Shown: piece after piece, positions 17,293 to 25,709 of the stretch
Layout: the number at the start of each line of letters is the position of its first letter
How positions within the stretch are numbered: the first letter of the stretch is position 1
Source: Pseudomonas lundensis
GTDB lineage: Bacteria; Pseudomonadota; Gammaproteobacteria; Pseudomonadales; Pseudomonadaceae
Reading direction: 5' to 3'
Assembly (NCBI RefSeq): GCF_002269125.1
Contig: NZ_NQKI01000020.1
Span: 1 to 64,000, forward strand
DNA length: 64,000 nt
Position numbers and translations under genes: made by a program
The notes under the pieces: model-generated
Seen by the model: the letters and a program-made list of their open reading frames with translations, nothing else
Told to the model about the DNA's origin: nothing
Database searches by the model: none

Positions 17293-18672
17293 ATGTCTAT
17301 TCGTGTAGCAATTATTGGCGCAGGCCCGTCCGGCCTGGCGCAACTGCGTGCCTTTCAGTCAGCCCATGCAAAGGGTGCGGCCATGCCGGATGTGGTGTGT
17401 TTCGAGAAGCAAGCCGACTGGGGCGGCATGTGGAACTACACCTGGCGCACCAGCCTGGACGAGCACGGCGAACCGGTGCACGGCAGCATGTACCGTTACC
17501 TTTGGTCCAATGGTCCCAAAGAGTGCCTGGAGTTCGCGGATTACAGTTTTGATGAACACTTCGGTCGACCAATTTCTTCGTATCCGCCCCGTGAAGTGCT
17601 GTGGGATTACATCCAGGGCCGGGTCAAGAAGGCCGGCGTGCGTGATTACATTCGTTTCAATACGGCGGTCAAACACGTCACGTTCGACCCGGTATCGCGG
17701 CAATTCACCGTGACTGCTCACGATTACGCCAACGGGCGAAGCACGACGGACACGTTTGATTTCGTGATCGTGGCCAGTGGGCATTTCTCCACGCCGCACG
17801 TGCCGGAGTTTGCCGGGTTCGAACGTTTTTCCGGGCGAATTCTGCATGCCCATGACTTTCGTGAAGCCACCGAATTTCAGGGCAAGGACTTGCTGATCGT
17901 GGGCAGTAGCTATTCGGCCGAGGACATCGGCTCGCAGTGCTACAAGTACGGCGCACGTTCGATCACCAGCACCTACCGCACGCAACCGATGGGTTACGCA
18001 TGGCCCAAGGGATGGGAAGAGCGTGCGCTGCTGAACAGGGTCGAGGGAGACATCGCGTATTTTGCCGATGGGTCCAGCAAGCGCGTGGATGCCATCATTC
18101 TGTGCACCGGCTATCAACATCACTTCGCGTTTCTGCCGGATGAATTGACCCTCACTACAGGTAATCGCCTGTGGCCGCTGGGCCTGTACAAAGGCGTGAT
18201 CTGGGAGCAGAACCCGCAGTTGATCTACCTCGGCATGCAAGACCTGTGGTACAGCTTCAACCTATTTGATGCTCAGGCCTGGTTTGTGCGCGATTACATT
18301 CTGGGTCGCATCAACCTGCCTGAAATATCCGAAATGCAGGCCGACAGTGCCTCGTGGCGCGAGCAGGAAGAACGTCTGCACTCCACCGCCTCGATGTACG
18401 AGTTCCAGGGCCGTTACATCAAGCACCTGATCGAGCATACGGATTACCCGGCCTTTGATATCGACGCTGTGAATCAGATCTTCCTCAAATGGAAGACTGA
18501 CAAGAAGCGCGACATCATGGGCTATCGCGACAAATCCTACCGTTCAGTCATGACTGGCACGTTAGCGGTGCCTCATCACACCCGCTGGTTGCAGGCGCTG
18601 GATGATTCGATGGAAGAATATTTGCGCGAAACGGCGGGCAAGGGTGACGTCAATACACTGCGTCAACGTTGA
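17293..18672 (+). CDS. Flavin-containing monooxygenase, trimethylamine monooxygenase-like (left copy)
   Basis: Product is 459 aa. FAD motif GAGPSG (9-14), FMO signature [11 protein letters not shown] (179-189) and NADP motif GSSYSA (204-209) are present. Many stretches match bacterial trimethylamine monooxygenase (Tmm), such as [11 protein letters not shown], the [10 protein letters not shown] segment with Y207, and LYLGMQD-like [12 protein letters not shown]. It would oxygenate trimethylamine or another soft nucleophile using NADPH and O2. No TMAO demethylase or methylamine genes are beside it, so the substrate is open. Start ATG 17293 follows GAGGGA. Confidence 0.87.
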   Translation: MSIRVAIIGAGPSGLAQLRAFQSAHAKGAAMPDVVCFEKQADWGGMWNYTWRTSLDEHGEPVHGSMYRYLWSNGPKECLEFADYSFDEHFGRPISSYPPREVLWDYIQGRVKKAGVRDYIRFNTAVKHVTFDPVSRQFTVTAHDYANGRSTTDTFDFVIVASGHFSTPHVPEFAGFERFSGRILHAHDFREATEFQGKDLLIVGSSYSAEDIGSQCYKYGARSITSTYRTQPMGYAWPKGWEERALLNRVEGDIAYFADGSSKRVDAIILCTGYQHHFAFLPDELTLTTGNRLWPLGLYKGVIWEQNPQLIYLGMQDLWYSFNLFDAQAWFVRDYILGRINLPEISEMQADSASWREQEERLHSTASMYEFQGRYIKHLIEHTDYPAFDIDAVNQIFLKWKTDKKRDIMGYRDKSYRSVMTGTLAVPHHTRWLQALDDSMEEYLRETAGKGDVNTLRQR

Positions 18673-18679
18673 CGGCGCA

Positions 18680-18707
18680 GCCTCTGGCTCCTGATGTGGC
18701 CAGAGGC
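18680..18707. terminator. Hairpin between FMO and DUF1289 genes (left copy)
   Basis: Nine-base perfect stem GCCTCTGGC/GCCAGAGGC with a 10-base loop lies between convergent genes. A T-rich run starts about nine bases later on the plus strand, so it is probably a bidirectional but imperfect terminator. Confidence 0.6.
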
Positions 18708-18710
18708 AAC

Positions 18711-18893
18711 TTAGCCTTTCTTTTTTTGCAGGCTTTTCAAGCGGGCGCTGGCGCGTTGCACGGCCGCCATTTTTTCCGGGCGTTTCATGCGCCGCCACTT
18801 TCTGATGTCTTCTTTGTTGCGCCCGCAGCTCACGCATACGTCCCCGCTGAGCTGGCAGGTGGCTACACACGGGTTTTCGATATCTTTGGCCAC
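18711..18893 (-). CDS. DUF1289-family small protein (left copy)
   Basis: Product is 60 aa from a GTG start. The family signature NPCVATCQL-x5-CVSCGR is present, with four cysteines in C-x3-C...C-x2-C spacing, followed by a basic helix rich in lysine and arginine (KWRRMKRPEK). It may bind a metal; its role is unknown. The start is three bases after the stop of the upstream gene on the same strand (18897-19268), so the two are probably co-transcribed. Confidence 0.82.
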   Translation of the reverse strand: MAKDIENPCVATCQLSGDVCVSCGRNKEDIRKWRRMKRPEKMAAVQRASARLKSLQKKKG

Positions 18894-18896
18894 GTC

Positions 18897-19268
18897 TTAC
18901 TTGCGACCCGCGCCTTTGCGCGCCAGGCGTTGTGGCCACTGACCGGCGTCTGTGCGCTGGCATTCTTCTTCGGAGTCGAAATACACATGGGAGGCTACGT
19001 TGCGCACGTTGACATTGGCTTTGTCGAACGCCTTTTCTGTCAGCTCAACCATGTAGCCTGCTTCTCCGTCGGCCAGGGCAAAGTCCTTGTTGTTTTGCGT
19101 ATCGAACACCCACACCACTTTGAGACTGGTCGCAAACGCCTCATGGTCGACGGCGTGGGTCAGCCAGACAAACCCGTCGATTTGATGTTTGGCGGTTTCG
19201 CAGGCCTCGGTCAGGGCTTTAACCAGGCGGCGTTCAATTTGCGCCTGATTACGTTTGTTGAGTGACAT
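18897..19268 (-). CDS. Conserved hypothetical protein (left copy)
   Basis: Product is 123 aa, soluble, with no signal or membrane segment. It begins MSLNKRNQAQIERRLVKALTE and has a mixed alpha/beta middle (FVWLTHAVDHEAF, LKVVWVFDTQ) and a basic C-terminal end (RLARKGAGRK). I recall similar proteins in pseudomonads without known function. It heads a two-gene unit with the DUF1289 gene. Confidence 0.75.
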   Translation of the reverse strand: MSLNKRNQAQIERRLVKALTEACETAKHQIDGFVWLTHAVDHEAFATSLKVVWVFDTQNNKDFALADGEAGYMVELTEKAFDKANVNVRNVASHVYFDSEEECQRTDAGQWPQRLARKGAGRK

Positions 19269-19840
19269 GAATCATCCTGTTGGCTGGCGGTGCTGAAAAG
19301 CCGGCCATCATACGCCAAGCCTTGTACTGGCGGATCGTTGATTGTGCGCTTGTGTTGGGGCGGGGTTGCAAACCGTGGGCAAACCCACGTCGCAAACGAT
19401 TCAGCTGCCTGAAAAAACCGCAAAAGATGCATTTTCGCCCAAAGGGCCACCTGAGGTAGAATGTCGCGGTTTTGAGGCTGGCCACCCCGGATACTCATGT
19501 TCACGCAGTTCCCCGGAAGGAACCGCGAGGCGGTCGGATGCAAGGGAATAGCGAAACGGTTGGTGGTTGCGAAGGAGCTGGGCGGAGGCAATCCGATTAG
19601 GCCGTGGCCATCAATAGCTGACACATATCATAAATGTCACCCAAGTCGCTGAAGCCAATAATTAATAAGAGATCAGCACCCAAGGTACATAAACGTGGGG
19701 TCTATAGTTGTGCATAGGCCTTTATCCATCTACCCGTTCAAGGCCTGAGGGCTCGACTGCAGGCGATCAGCCTGTGGTGAGTTGATAGTGCTCATGAACC
19801 GCGTGCCGGGTAGATGATGTTTTATCTTAGGTACTACAAA
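19269..19840. other. 572-base intergenic region upstream of mqo (left copy)
   Basis: Divergent region between the 123-aa protein gene and mqo, with no convincing ORF. A TAGAAT -10-like hexamer at 19457-19462 is followed by about 150 GC-rich bases with many GGA triplets (for example CCCCGGAAGGAACC, GTCGGATGC, GAAGGAGC) that could be an untranslated RNA. TATAGT at 19703-19708 may be the mqo -10. The structured mqo leader occupies the last third. Confidence 0.5.
19727..19816 (+). promoter_or_regulatory. Structured mqo leader closed by a 10-base stem (left copy)
   Basis: CATCTACCCG (19727-19736) pairs exactly with CGGGTAGATG (19807-19816). TTCA/TGAA extends the stem after a small internal loop, and CAGGC-GATCA-GCCTG forms an inner hairpin. 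The structure ends 24 bases before the mqo ATG. It matches no riboswitch I know; a cis-acting RNA role is inferred. Confidence 0.5.
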
Positions 19841-21490
19841 ATGTTAAAAAAAATGAACAAGGGGCTACTGGGCCTCGCGCTGAGCATGGGGTTGACCTCC
19901 GTGCAGGCAGCCGAGCCCAAACAGGTTGATGTTTTGCTGATTGGCGGCGGCATCATGAGCACCACATTGGGCGTTTGGCTCAATGAGCTGGAACCGAACA
20001 CCTCGATGCAGATGATCGAGCGTCTGGACGGTGTGGCGCTGGAAAGCTCCAATGGCTGGAACAACGCGGGTACGGGTCACTCGGCACTGGCTGAACTGAA
20101 CTACACCCCGGAAGACAAAAACGGCAACGTTGAAATCCCGAAAGCCATTGAAATCAATGAAGCGTTTCAGATTTCCCGTCAATTCTGGTCCTGGCAGGTC
20201 AAGAACGGCGTTCTGAAGAACCCGCGTTCATTCATCAATTCCACGCCGCACATGAGCTTTGTGTGGGGCGATGACAACATCAAGTTCCTGAAAAAGCGCT
20301 ACGAGGCACTGCAGGCGAGCCCGCTGTTCGCCGGCATGCAGTACTCCGAAGACCCGGACCAGATCAAAAAATGGGTCCCGCTCATGATGGAAGGCCGTGA
20401 TCCGAACCAGAAGATCGCAGCCACCTGGTCGCCGATCGGTACGGACGTTAACTTCGGTGAAATCACGCGTCAGTTCGCTGCTCACCTGCAAGCCCAACCG
20501 AACTTCTCGCTGAGCCTGTCGAGCGAAGTCAAAGACATCAAGCGCAACGAAGATGGCACCTGGCGCGTGGTGTACAAAAACCTGAAGGACGGCACCGAAT
20601 CTCAGACCGATGCCAAGTTTGTGTTCATCGGCGCGGGCGGCGGTGCACTGCACTTGCTGCAGAAGTCCGGTATTCCTGAAGCTCAGGAATACGCGGGCTT
20701 CCCGGTAGGCGGCTCGTTCCTGGTGACCGAGAACCCGACAGTTGCCGAACAACACTTGGCCAAGGCCTACGGCAAAGCATCGGTCGGCGCGCCACCCATG
20801 TCGGTTCCTCACCTGGACACCCGCGTGCTGGACGGCAAGCGCGTGATTCTGTTTGGCCCATTCGCGACGTTCTCGACCAAGTTCCTGAAAGAAGGTTCTT
20901 ACTTCGACCTGTTGACCAGCACCACGACCCACAACTTCTGGCCAATGACCAAAGTCGGTATCGAACAATACCCATTGGTTGAATACTTGGCCGGTCAGTT
21001 GATGCTGTCGGACGAAGACCGTTTCAACGCGTTGAAAGAGTACTTCCCGAATGCCAAGTCTGAAGACTGGCGTCTGTGGCAAGCCGGCCAGCGCGTGCAG
21101 ATCATCAAGCGAGACGAAGAGAAGGGCGGTGTGCTGAAACTGGGCACCGAAATCGTCAGCGCCAAAGATGGCAGCATTGCAGGCCTGCTGGGCGCTTCGC
21201 CCGGCGCTGCCACTGCGGCACCGATCATGCTGACCGTGCTGGAAACCGTGTTCAAGGACAAGGTGGCTTCGCCGCAGTGGCAAGCCAAGCTGCACCAGAT
21301 CGTGCCAAGCTATGGCACCAAGCTGAACGGTTCGCCAGAGCGCGTTGCGCAGGAATGGGCCTACACGGCTGAGACGCTGCAATTGACGCCTCCACCGGCA
21401 ATTCCGGCAGCCACCGCTGCTGAGCAAGCGCCAGCTGAAGCGCCGGCCAAGCCAGCACCAAGCAACCCAGCGGCTGATATGGCCCTGTAA
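19841..21490 (+). CDS. mqo: Malate:quinone oxidoreductase (left copy)
   Basis: Product is 549 aa from ATG 19841, chosen because relatives begin M-x-KK-x-N and an AGGT lies about nine bases before; upstream in-frame ATGs at 19814/19817 fall in a hairpin. A signal-like segment ([15 protein letters not shown]) precedes the FAD motif [14 protein letters not shown]. Conserved Mqo blocks [31 protein letters not shown] and GLLGASPGA are present. It oxidises malate to oxaloacetate and reduces quinone at the inner membrane. The last 35 or so residues are rich in Ala, Pro and Glu. In this copy the GASPGAST motif reads GASPGAAT because 21208-21209 differ from the right arm. Confidence 0.95.
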   Translation: MLKKMNKGLLGLALSMGLTSVQAAEPKQVDVLLIGGGIMSTTLGVWLNELEPNTSMQMIERLDGVALESSNGWNNAGTGHSALAELNYTPEDKNGNVEIPKAIEINEAFQISRQFWSWQVKNGVLKNPRSFINSTPHMSFVWGDDNIKFLKKRYEALQASPLFAGMQYSEDPDQIKKWVPLMMEGRDPNQKIAATWSPIGTDVNFGEITRQFAAHLQAQPNFSLSLSSEVKDIKRNEDGTWRVVYKNLKDGTESQTDAKFVFIGAGGGALHLLQKSGIPEAQEYAGFPVGGSFLVTENPTVAEQHLAKAYGKASVGAPPMSVPHLDTRVLDGKRVILFGPFATFSTKFLKEGSYFDLLTSTTTHNFWPMTKVGIEQYPLVEYLAGQLMLSDEDRFNALKEYFPNAKSEDWRLWQAGQRVQIIKRDEEKGGVLKLGTEIVSAKDGSIAGLLGASPGAATAAPIMLTVLETVFKDKVASPQWQAKLHQIVPSYGTKLNGSPERVAQEWAYTAETLQLTPPPAIPAATAAEQAPAEAPAKPAPSNPAADMAL

Positions 21491-21496
21491 AAAGCA

Positions 21497-21523
21497 GCCC
21501 CACCCAACGATGTTGGGTGGGGC
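21497..21523. terminator. Bidirectional terminator after mqo (left copy)
   Basis: Twelve-base perfect stem GCCCCACCCAAC/GTTGGGTGGGGC with loop GAT. AAAAA just before it gives a T tract on the minus strand, so it serves the CAP-domain gene well and mqo less perfectly. Confidence 0.85.
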
Positions 21524-21587
21524 CACTTTCAGTTGTAACGTTTGACTCCCCCTCGATACAACGCCCGCTGAATGAGCGGACGCCGAT

Positions 21588-22439
21588 TCACGGCGTACCG
21601 AACAGGGCCGTCCAGTAAATCCCCGCATCACTTTTCGGATCGACCGCATAGGCCGCGCCCAGTTCGCGGAACTGCGGGTTCATTATGTTGGCGCAATGCC
21701 CGGGGCTGGCCAGCCATCCATCGACCACCTTGGTCGGCGTGTCTTGCCCGGCGGCGATGTTTTCGCCAACGCTTTGCGCACTGTAGCCAGCCAGCTCTGC
21801 ACGATCTCCTGGCGTTCTGCCGTCACGGTTCATGTGATCAAAGTAATTGGTATTGGCCATGTCTCGCGTGTGGCTTTCGGCCGCAATGGCCAGCGTAGCG
21901 TTCCAGGTCAACGGGGCGGCTGCGGCAAACGCCTGTGTTGCGCATTGACGCGGTTGGTTGCGGGCAGTGTTGATCAGCGCCAGCAGCTGCTGGCCCTCAA
22001 CTTGCCAATCCCCTAGACGTCCGGTCAACAAGGGGCGTGCCAGCACGATGCGCCACTCGCGCTGGTTGCGGCTGACGCCGATGTCGACGAATTGCGGGTC
22101 GAGTACCACGTTACAGAAGCTTTCTTGCACCGCTTTCATCGCCGCCTGTGCATCACGCGGGCCGGACAGGCTAATGGCCTGCACATTGACCAGTGGATAA
22201 GCATTGCTGGCGAGCACTTGTTGCAGGTCGCCAAAGCGGTTGGCGGGCAATATCAGGCGCGGATCAGCGGCCAGAGGCGGCAGTTCCTGTGACACTTGCC
22301 CGCCGCACTTCTGAAGGTGGCTGCGATAGGTATTGATCGACTCGACGAGTTGCGATTCTTCACTGGCCATGACCGAGCAGGCCACGAGCACGCTGGAGGT
22401 AAAAGTGGCCAGGCGGGTGAGGGTGACGGGAACGCGCAT
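21588..22439 (-). CDS. Exported CAP/SCP-domain protein (left copy)
   Basis: Product is 283 aa. An N-terminal signal peptide (MRVPVTLTRLATFTSSVLV, with a possible lipobox-like LVAC) is followed by an undefined region (about 30-150) and a C-terminal CAP/SCP domain (about 155-283) with HTRDMANTNYFDHM, GENIAAGQ and SPGHCANIMNP. The domain histidines and glutamate are intact. The start at 22439 has AGAGGAAA in front; a longer frame to 22469 is less likely. Bacterial CAP proteins are secreted or periplasmic with poorly known roles. It is convergent with mqo. Confidence 0.85.
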   Translation of the reverse strand: MRVPVTLTRLATFTSSVLVACSVMASEESQLVESINTYRSHLQKCGGQVSQELPPLAADPRLILPANRFGDLQQVLASNAYPLVNVQAISLSGPRDAQAAMKAVQESFCNVVLDPQFVDIGVSRNQREWRIVLARPLLTGRLGDWQVEGQQLLALINTARNQPRQCATQAFAAAAPLTWNATLAIAAESHTRDMANTNYFDHMNRDGRTPGDRAELAGYSAQSVGENIAAGQDTPTKVVDGWLASPGHCANIMNPQFRELGAAYAVDPKSDAGIYWTALFGTP

Positions 22440-22505
22440 GCAGGTTTCCTCTGAACGGGGTGCGCCCATGATGCGTTATTTCACCCGTTGTTTGGCAACC
22501 GCATT

Positions 22506-23174
22506 TCAGCGCGTGTGTTCGGTCACGAAGGCGCGTGCCTTGGCGGTGAGTTGGTCGATCTGGCGGTCACGCTTTTTTTCGGCGTCGATCATGGCTTTTT
22601 TGCCGTGCCGGTTGAGCAGGTAAGTGTGAATCTGCCGCACTTCGGTGGAGCGGTAGACCGCCGACACATCCAGCAGGGCCATCAGCCCGTCGGTGCCGTG
22701 GTCGCGTGTATTCATCACAATCTGCGGCCCGCGGGCACCCAGCACCTGAAAGCCCAAGGCCTCGAATTGCGCCACGTTGCGCACGCTGCACGTGAGCTCG
22801 GTGTGGGGGTAGCGGCGGGTGACTTCCTGCACCATTGCCCGGGTGACAGCCGGGGTGCTGGCGGCCATGTAGGCGATGCCACAGGCCTGAGGGTCGTCCT
22901 TCACGGGCAGGTACAAGGCAAAGCCGGTCACGGTGGCCGGGTTCTGTTCGTCCGTGGCCACGATCAGCTCTACGGTAATCCCTTTGCTCCCCTCCAGTGC
23001 CTCCAGGTACAAATGTACTTCGAAGCCGATGGTGTATTGATAGATGTTGTAGAGCAGGTTGCTGGGCGTGATTTCCATCATGCTCAGCTCGGTAAGCTGG
23101 TCCACCACGCGTTGCAAAATCTGGCTGCTGATGGGTTCGCTGACCGGTGTATCAAAATGAGTAAAAAGCGTCAT
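22506..23174 (-). CDS. Conserved hypothetical, possible GNAT-like fold (left copy)
   Basis: Product is 222 aa with no signal. The middle part (VELIVATDEQNPATVTGFALYLPV, CGIAYMAAS, then YPHTELTCSVRNVAQFEALGFQVLGAR) has the strand-helix pattern of GNAT acetyltransferases, including the N-x-A-x-F-E-x-LGF ending. The C-terminal 50 residues are a charged helix. The function is not recognised. It lies between the CAP and YecA genes on the same strand. Confidence 0.7.
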   Translation of the reverse strand: MTLFTHFDTPVSEPISSQILQRVVDQLTELSMMEITPSNLLYNIYQYTIGFEVHLYLEALEGSKGITVELIVATDEQNPATVTGFALYLPVKDDPQACGIAYMAASTPAVTRAMVQEVTRRYPHTELTCSVRNVAQFEALGFQVLGARGPQIVMNTRDHGTDGLMALLDVSAVYRSTEVRQIHTYLLNRHGKKAMIDAEKKRDRQIDQLTAKARAFVTEHTR

Positions 23175-23225
23175 GGGGCCTTTATCTGCAGGTCTCTGCG
23201 TGAGTGGAGGTCGGGGGCCGCGGGA

Positions 23226-23780
23226 TCAGCGCTGGCTCAGCCAGTAGTCATGCAACGCGCGGGCGGCAGGCGCCAGATCGCTGACCTGTTGCTGATGCGC
23301 TGCGACGTCCAGATCGGCCGGCAGTTCAAAGTTGTCCTGTTCGGCGCAGTCTGAAATAGCCTGCAGTAAACCCGCCTGAATGGCAGGCAAGGGCGCCCAG
23401 TTGGCGACGGCAACGCCGCGCAGGTAACCGAAACACCATTCTTCTGCCAGCGTCACGGCCTGCCCGAGATGCTCCGTCTGTTCGAAGCGCGGCACAAATG
23501 CCTGACTGCCTTGTGCCAGTTGGACAGCCAGCGTGTTGAGGTGCCGCACGCACAGGTCAATGAATGTCCGGGCCTCTTGCGGGGTTTCCCATTCAGGGTT
23601 TTGACCGCCCCAAATGGCGGGGAACCACTCAGCAATGTCCACCTGCGCCGGGCCAGAAACCAGTGCTGTGAAGTAGCCGTCGAGTTCGCTCGGGTTAAGG
23701 ACCGAATGGTCGTCGCCGTACTTCAACAACGTGTCTTCAAGCGAGGCAAAGTCGGCAGCATTCAAGGGGTGGGTGTTCAT
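23226..23780 (-). CDS. YecA/UPF0149-family protein (left copy)
   Basis: Product is 184 aa. The family pattern LNPSELDGYFTALVSGP near residue 29 and the WCFGYLRGV segment near 113 are present. It lacks the C-terminal SEC-C zinc motif seen in longer YecA proteins. Family members are cytoplasmic and of unknown function. The start ATG follows AGGAACTCGTCC. Confidence 0.85.
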   Translation of the reverse strand: MNTHPLNAADFASLEDTLLKYGDDHSVLNPSELDGYFTALVSGPAQVDIAEWFPAIWGGQNPEWETPQEARTFIDLCVRHLNTLAVQLAQGSQAFVPRFEQTEHLGQAVTLAEEWCFGYLRGVAVANWAPLPAIQAGLLQAISDCAEQDNFELPADLDVAAHQQQVSDLAPAARALHDYWLSQR

Positions 23781-23878
23781 GGACGAGTTCCTGTACCGGG
23801 CGCTTTGAGCTGGGCGCTGAAAAAAAAGCGCAGAATGCCGTGAGACGCGGTGTTTGACCCGCGCGCGGGCTCAATAAA

Positions 23879-24067
23879 TCAATCGACTTTAACGATCGAC
23901 GCCAATTCGTAGTATTTAAATTTGGCTTTGGCCAAGGCTTTTTTGGCTTCTTGCTCGGCATCAAACCGGCTCAAGGATTTTGAGTCATGAATGAATTGGG
24001 TCACTTCGCCGTCGTATTCCTTGCTGACGTTCATGGTGACGCGCAACACCGGGCCTCTGCGTTTCAC
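23879..24067 (-). CDS. Small ORF truncated or re-started at the palindrome centre (left copy)
   Basis: 62 aa if started at GTG 24067; an internal ATG (24034) gives 51 aa (MNVSKEYDGEVTQF...), but neither has a convincing ribosome site. The frame stays open across the axis at 24074, so the true 5' end may have been lost at the fold. The protein is lysine-rich, alpha-helical in its second half (AEQEAKKALAKAKFKYYEL) and ends ASIVKVD. Family not recognised. Confidence 0.55.
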   Translation of the reverse strand: MKRRGPVLRVTMNVSKEYDGEVTQFIHDSKSLSRFDAEQEAKKALAKAKFKYYELASIVKVD

Positions 24068-24088
24068 CGGAGCGCGCTCCGGTGAAAC
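24061..24088. repeat. Centre of symmetry of the palindrome
   Basis: The axis lies between 24074 and 24075 inside AGCG|CGCT, with no unpaired loop bases. The innermost 12 bases, GGAGCGCGCTCC, could be a natural short palindrome at which a strand folded back. Because both sides are identical it is impossible to tell from the sequence how much of this core pre-dated the duplication. Confidence 0.95.
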
Positions 24089-24270
24089 GCAGAGGCCCGG
24101 TGTTGCGCGTCACCATGAACGTCAGCAAGGAATACGACGGCGAAGTGACCCAATTCATTCATGACTCAAAATCCTTGAGCCGGTTTGATGCCGAGCAAGA
24201 AGCCAAAAAAGCCTTGGCCAAAGCCAAATTTAAATACTACGAATTGGCGTCGATCGTTAAAGTCGATTGA
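24082..24270 (+). CDS. Small ORF truncated or re-started at the palindrome centre (right copy)
   Basis: Mirror of 23879-24067, starting only eight bases from the axis. The two copies face away from each other, so neither can have a native promoter: the sequence upstream of each is simply the other copy reversed. This is a strong hint that the join is not the natural context of the gene. Confidence 0.55.
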   Translation: MKRRGPVLRVTMNVSKEYDGEVTQFIHDSKSLSRFDAEQEAKKALAKAKFKYYELASIVKVD

Positions 24271-24368
24271 TTTATTGAGCCCGCGCGCGGGTCAAACACC
24301 GCGTCTCACGGCATTCTGCGCTTTTTTTTCAGCGCCCAGCTCAAAGCGCCCGGTACAGGAACTCGTCC

Positions 24369-24923
24369 ATGAACACCCACCCCTTGAATGCTGCCGACTT
24401 TGCCTCGCTTGAAGACACGTTGTTGAAGTACGGCGACGACCATTCGGTCCTTAACCCGAGCGAACTCGACGGCTACTTCACAGCACTGGTTTCTGGCCCG
24501 GCGCAGGTGGACATTGCTGAGTGGTTCCCCGCCATTTGGGGCGGTCAAAACCCTGAATGGGAAACCCCGCAAGAGGCCCGGACATTCATTGACCTGTGCG
24601 TGCGGCACCTCAACACGCTGGCTGTCCAACTGGCACAAGGCAGTCAGGCATTTGTGCCGCGCTTCGAACAGACGGAGCATCTCGGGCAGGCCGTGACGCT
24701 GGCAGAAGAATGGTGTTTCGGTTACCTGCGCGGCGTTGCCGTCGCCAACTGGGCGCCCTTGCCTGCCATTCAGGCGGGTTTACTGCAGGCTATTTCAGAC
24801 TGCGCCGAACAGGACAACTTTGAACTGCCGGCCGATCTGGACGTCGCAGCGCATCAGCAACAGGTCAGCGATCTGGCGCCTGCCGCCCGCGCGTTGCATG
24901 ACTACTGGCTGAGCCAGCGCTGA
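24369..24923 (+). CDS. YecA/UPF0149-family protein (right copy)
   Basis: 184 aa, identical to the product of 23226-23780. It is followed after 51 bases by the GNAT-like gene, and the three genes 24369-26561 all run the same way, which suggests one transcription unit. Confidence 0.85.
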   Translation: MNTHPLNAADFASLEDTLLKYGDDHSVLNPSELDGYFTALVSGPAQVDIAEWFPAIWGGQNPEWETPQEARTFIDLCVRHLNTLAVQLAQGSQAFVPRFEQTEHLGQAVTLAEEWCFGYLRGVAVANWAPLPAIQAGLLQAISDCAEQDNFELPADLDVAAHQQQVSDLAPAARALHDYWLSQR

Positions 24924-24974
24924 TCCCGCGGCCCCCGACCTCCACTCACGCAGAGACCTGCAGATAAAGGCCCC

Positions 24975-25643
24975 ATGACGCTTTTTACTCATTTTGATAC
25001 ACCGGTCAGCGAACCCATCAGCAGCCAGATTTTGCAACGCGTGGTGGACCAGCTTACCGAGCTGAGCATGATGGAAATCACGCCCAGCAACCTGCTCTAC
25101 AACATCTATCAATACACCATCGGCTTCGAAGTACATTTGTACCTGGAGGCACTGGAGGGGAGCAAAGGGATTACCGTAGAGCTGATCGTGGCCACGGACG
25201 AACAGAACCCGGCCACCGTGACCGGCTTTGCCTTGTACCTGCCCGTGAAGGACGACCCTCAGGCCTGTGGCATCGCCTACATGGCCGCCAGCACCCCGGC
25301 TGTCACCCGGGCAATGGTGCAGGAAGTCACCCGCCGCTACCCCCACACCGAGCTCACGTGCAGCGTGCGCAACGTGGCGCAATTCGAGGCCTTGGGCTTT
25401 CAGGTGCTGGGTGCCCGCGGGCCGCAGATTGTGATGAATACACGCGACCACGGCACCGACGGGCTGATGGCCCTGCTGGATGTGTCGGCGGTCTACCGCT
25501 CCACCGAAGTGCGGCAGATTCACACTTACCTGCTCAACCGGCACGGCAAAAAAGCCATGATCGACGCCGAAAAAAAGCGTGACCGCCAGATCGACCAACT
25601 CACCGCCAAGGCACGCGCCTTCGTGACCGAACACACGCGCTGA
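24975..25643 (+). CDS. Conserved hypothetical, possible GNAT-like fold (right copy)
   Basis: 222 aa, identical to 22506-23174. The ATG lies just after AAAGGCCCC; no strong ribosome site. Family uncertain. Confidence 0.7.
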   Translation: MTLFTHFDTPVSEPISSQILQRVVDQLTELSMMEITPSNLLYNIYQYTIGFEVHLYLEALEGSKGITVELIVATDEQNPATVTGFALYLPVKDDPQACGIAYMAASTPAVTRAMVQEVTRRYPHTELTCSVRNVAQFEALGFQVLGARGPQIVMNTRDHGTDGLMALLDVSAVYRSTEVRQIHTYLLNRHGKKAMIDAEKKRDRQIDQLTAKARAFVTEHTR

Positions 25644-25709
25644 AATGCGGTTGCCAAACAACGGGTGAAATAACGCATCATGGGCGCACCCCGTTCAGAG
25701 GAAACCTGC

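Larger units (their letters stand above)
1..24074 (+). repeat. Left arm of a 48-kb perfect-centre inverted repeat
   Basis: The whole segment is the reverse complement of 24075-48148: gene boundaries, start codons and intergenic sequence coincide when position x is matched to 48149-x. Only sites 6757, 16949 and 21208-21209 were found to differ, and no indel shifts the register. The arm begins at the first base of the window, so whether it continues further left cannot be judged. It contains no transposase, integrase or resolvase. Confidence 0.97.

Noticed and set aside
20228..21649. 473-codon ORF antisense to mqo (and its mirror 26500-27921)
   Set aside because: It is the complement of a well-supported gene and its translation shows no domain. 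Its presence in both arms only reflects the inverted repeat.
2..24074. Genomic island integrated at tRNA-Asn
   Set aside because: No integrase and no repeat of the tRNA 3' end was seen inside the arm; gene content looks native for Pseudomonas.
24061..24088. Phage-type hairpin telomere (protelomerase site)
   Set aside because: The centre has no features beyond symmetry, no protelomerase gene is present and the genes are chromosomal housekeeping or catabolic genes.
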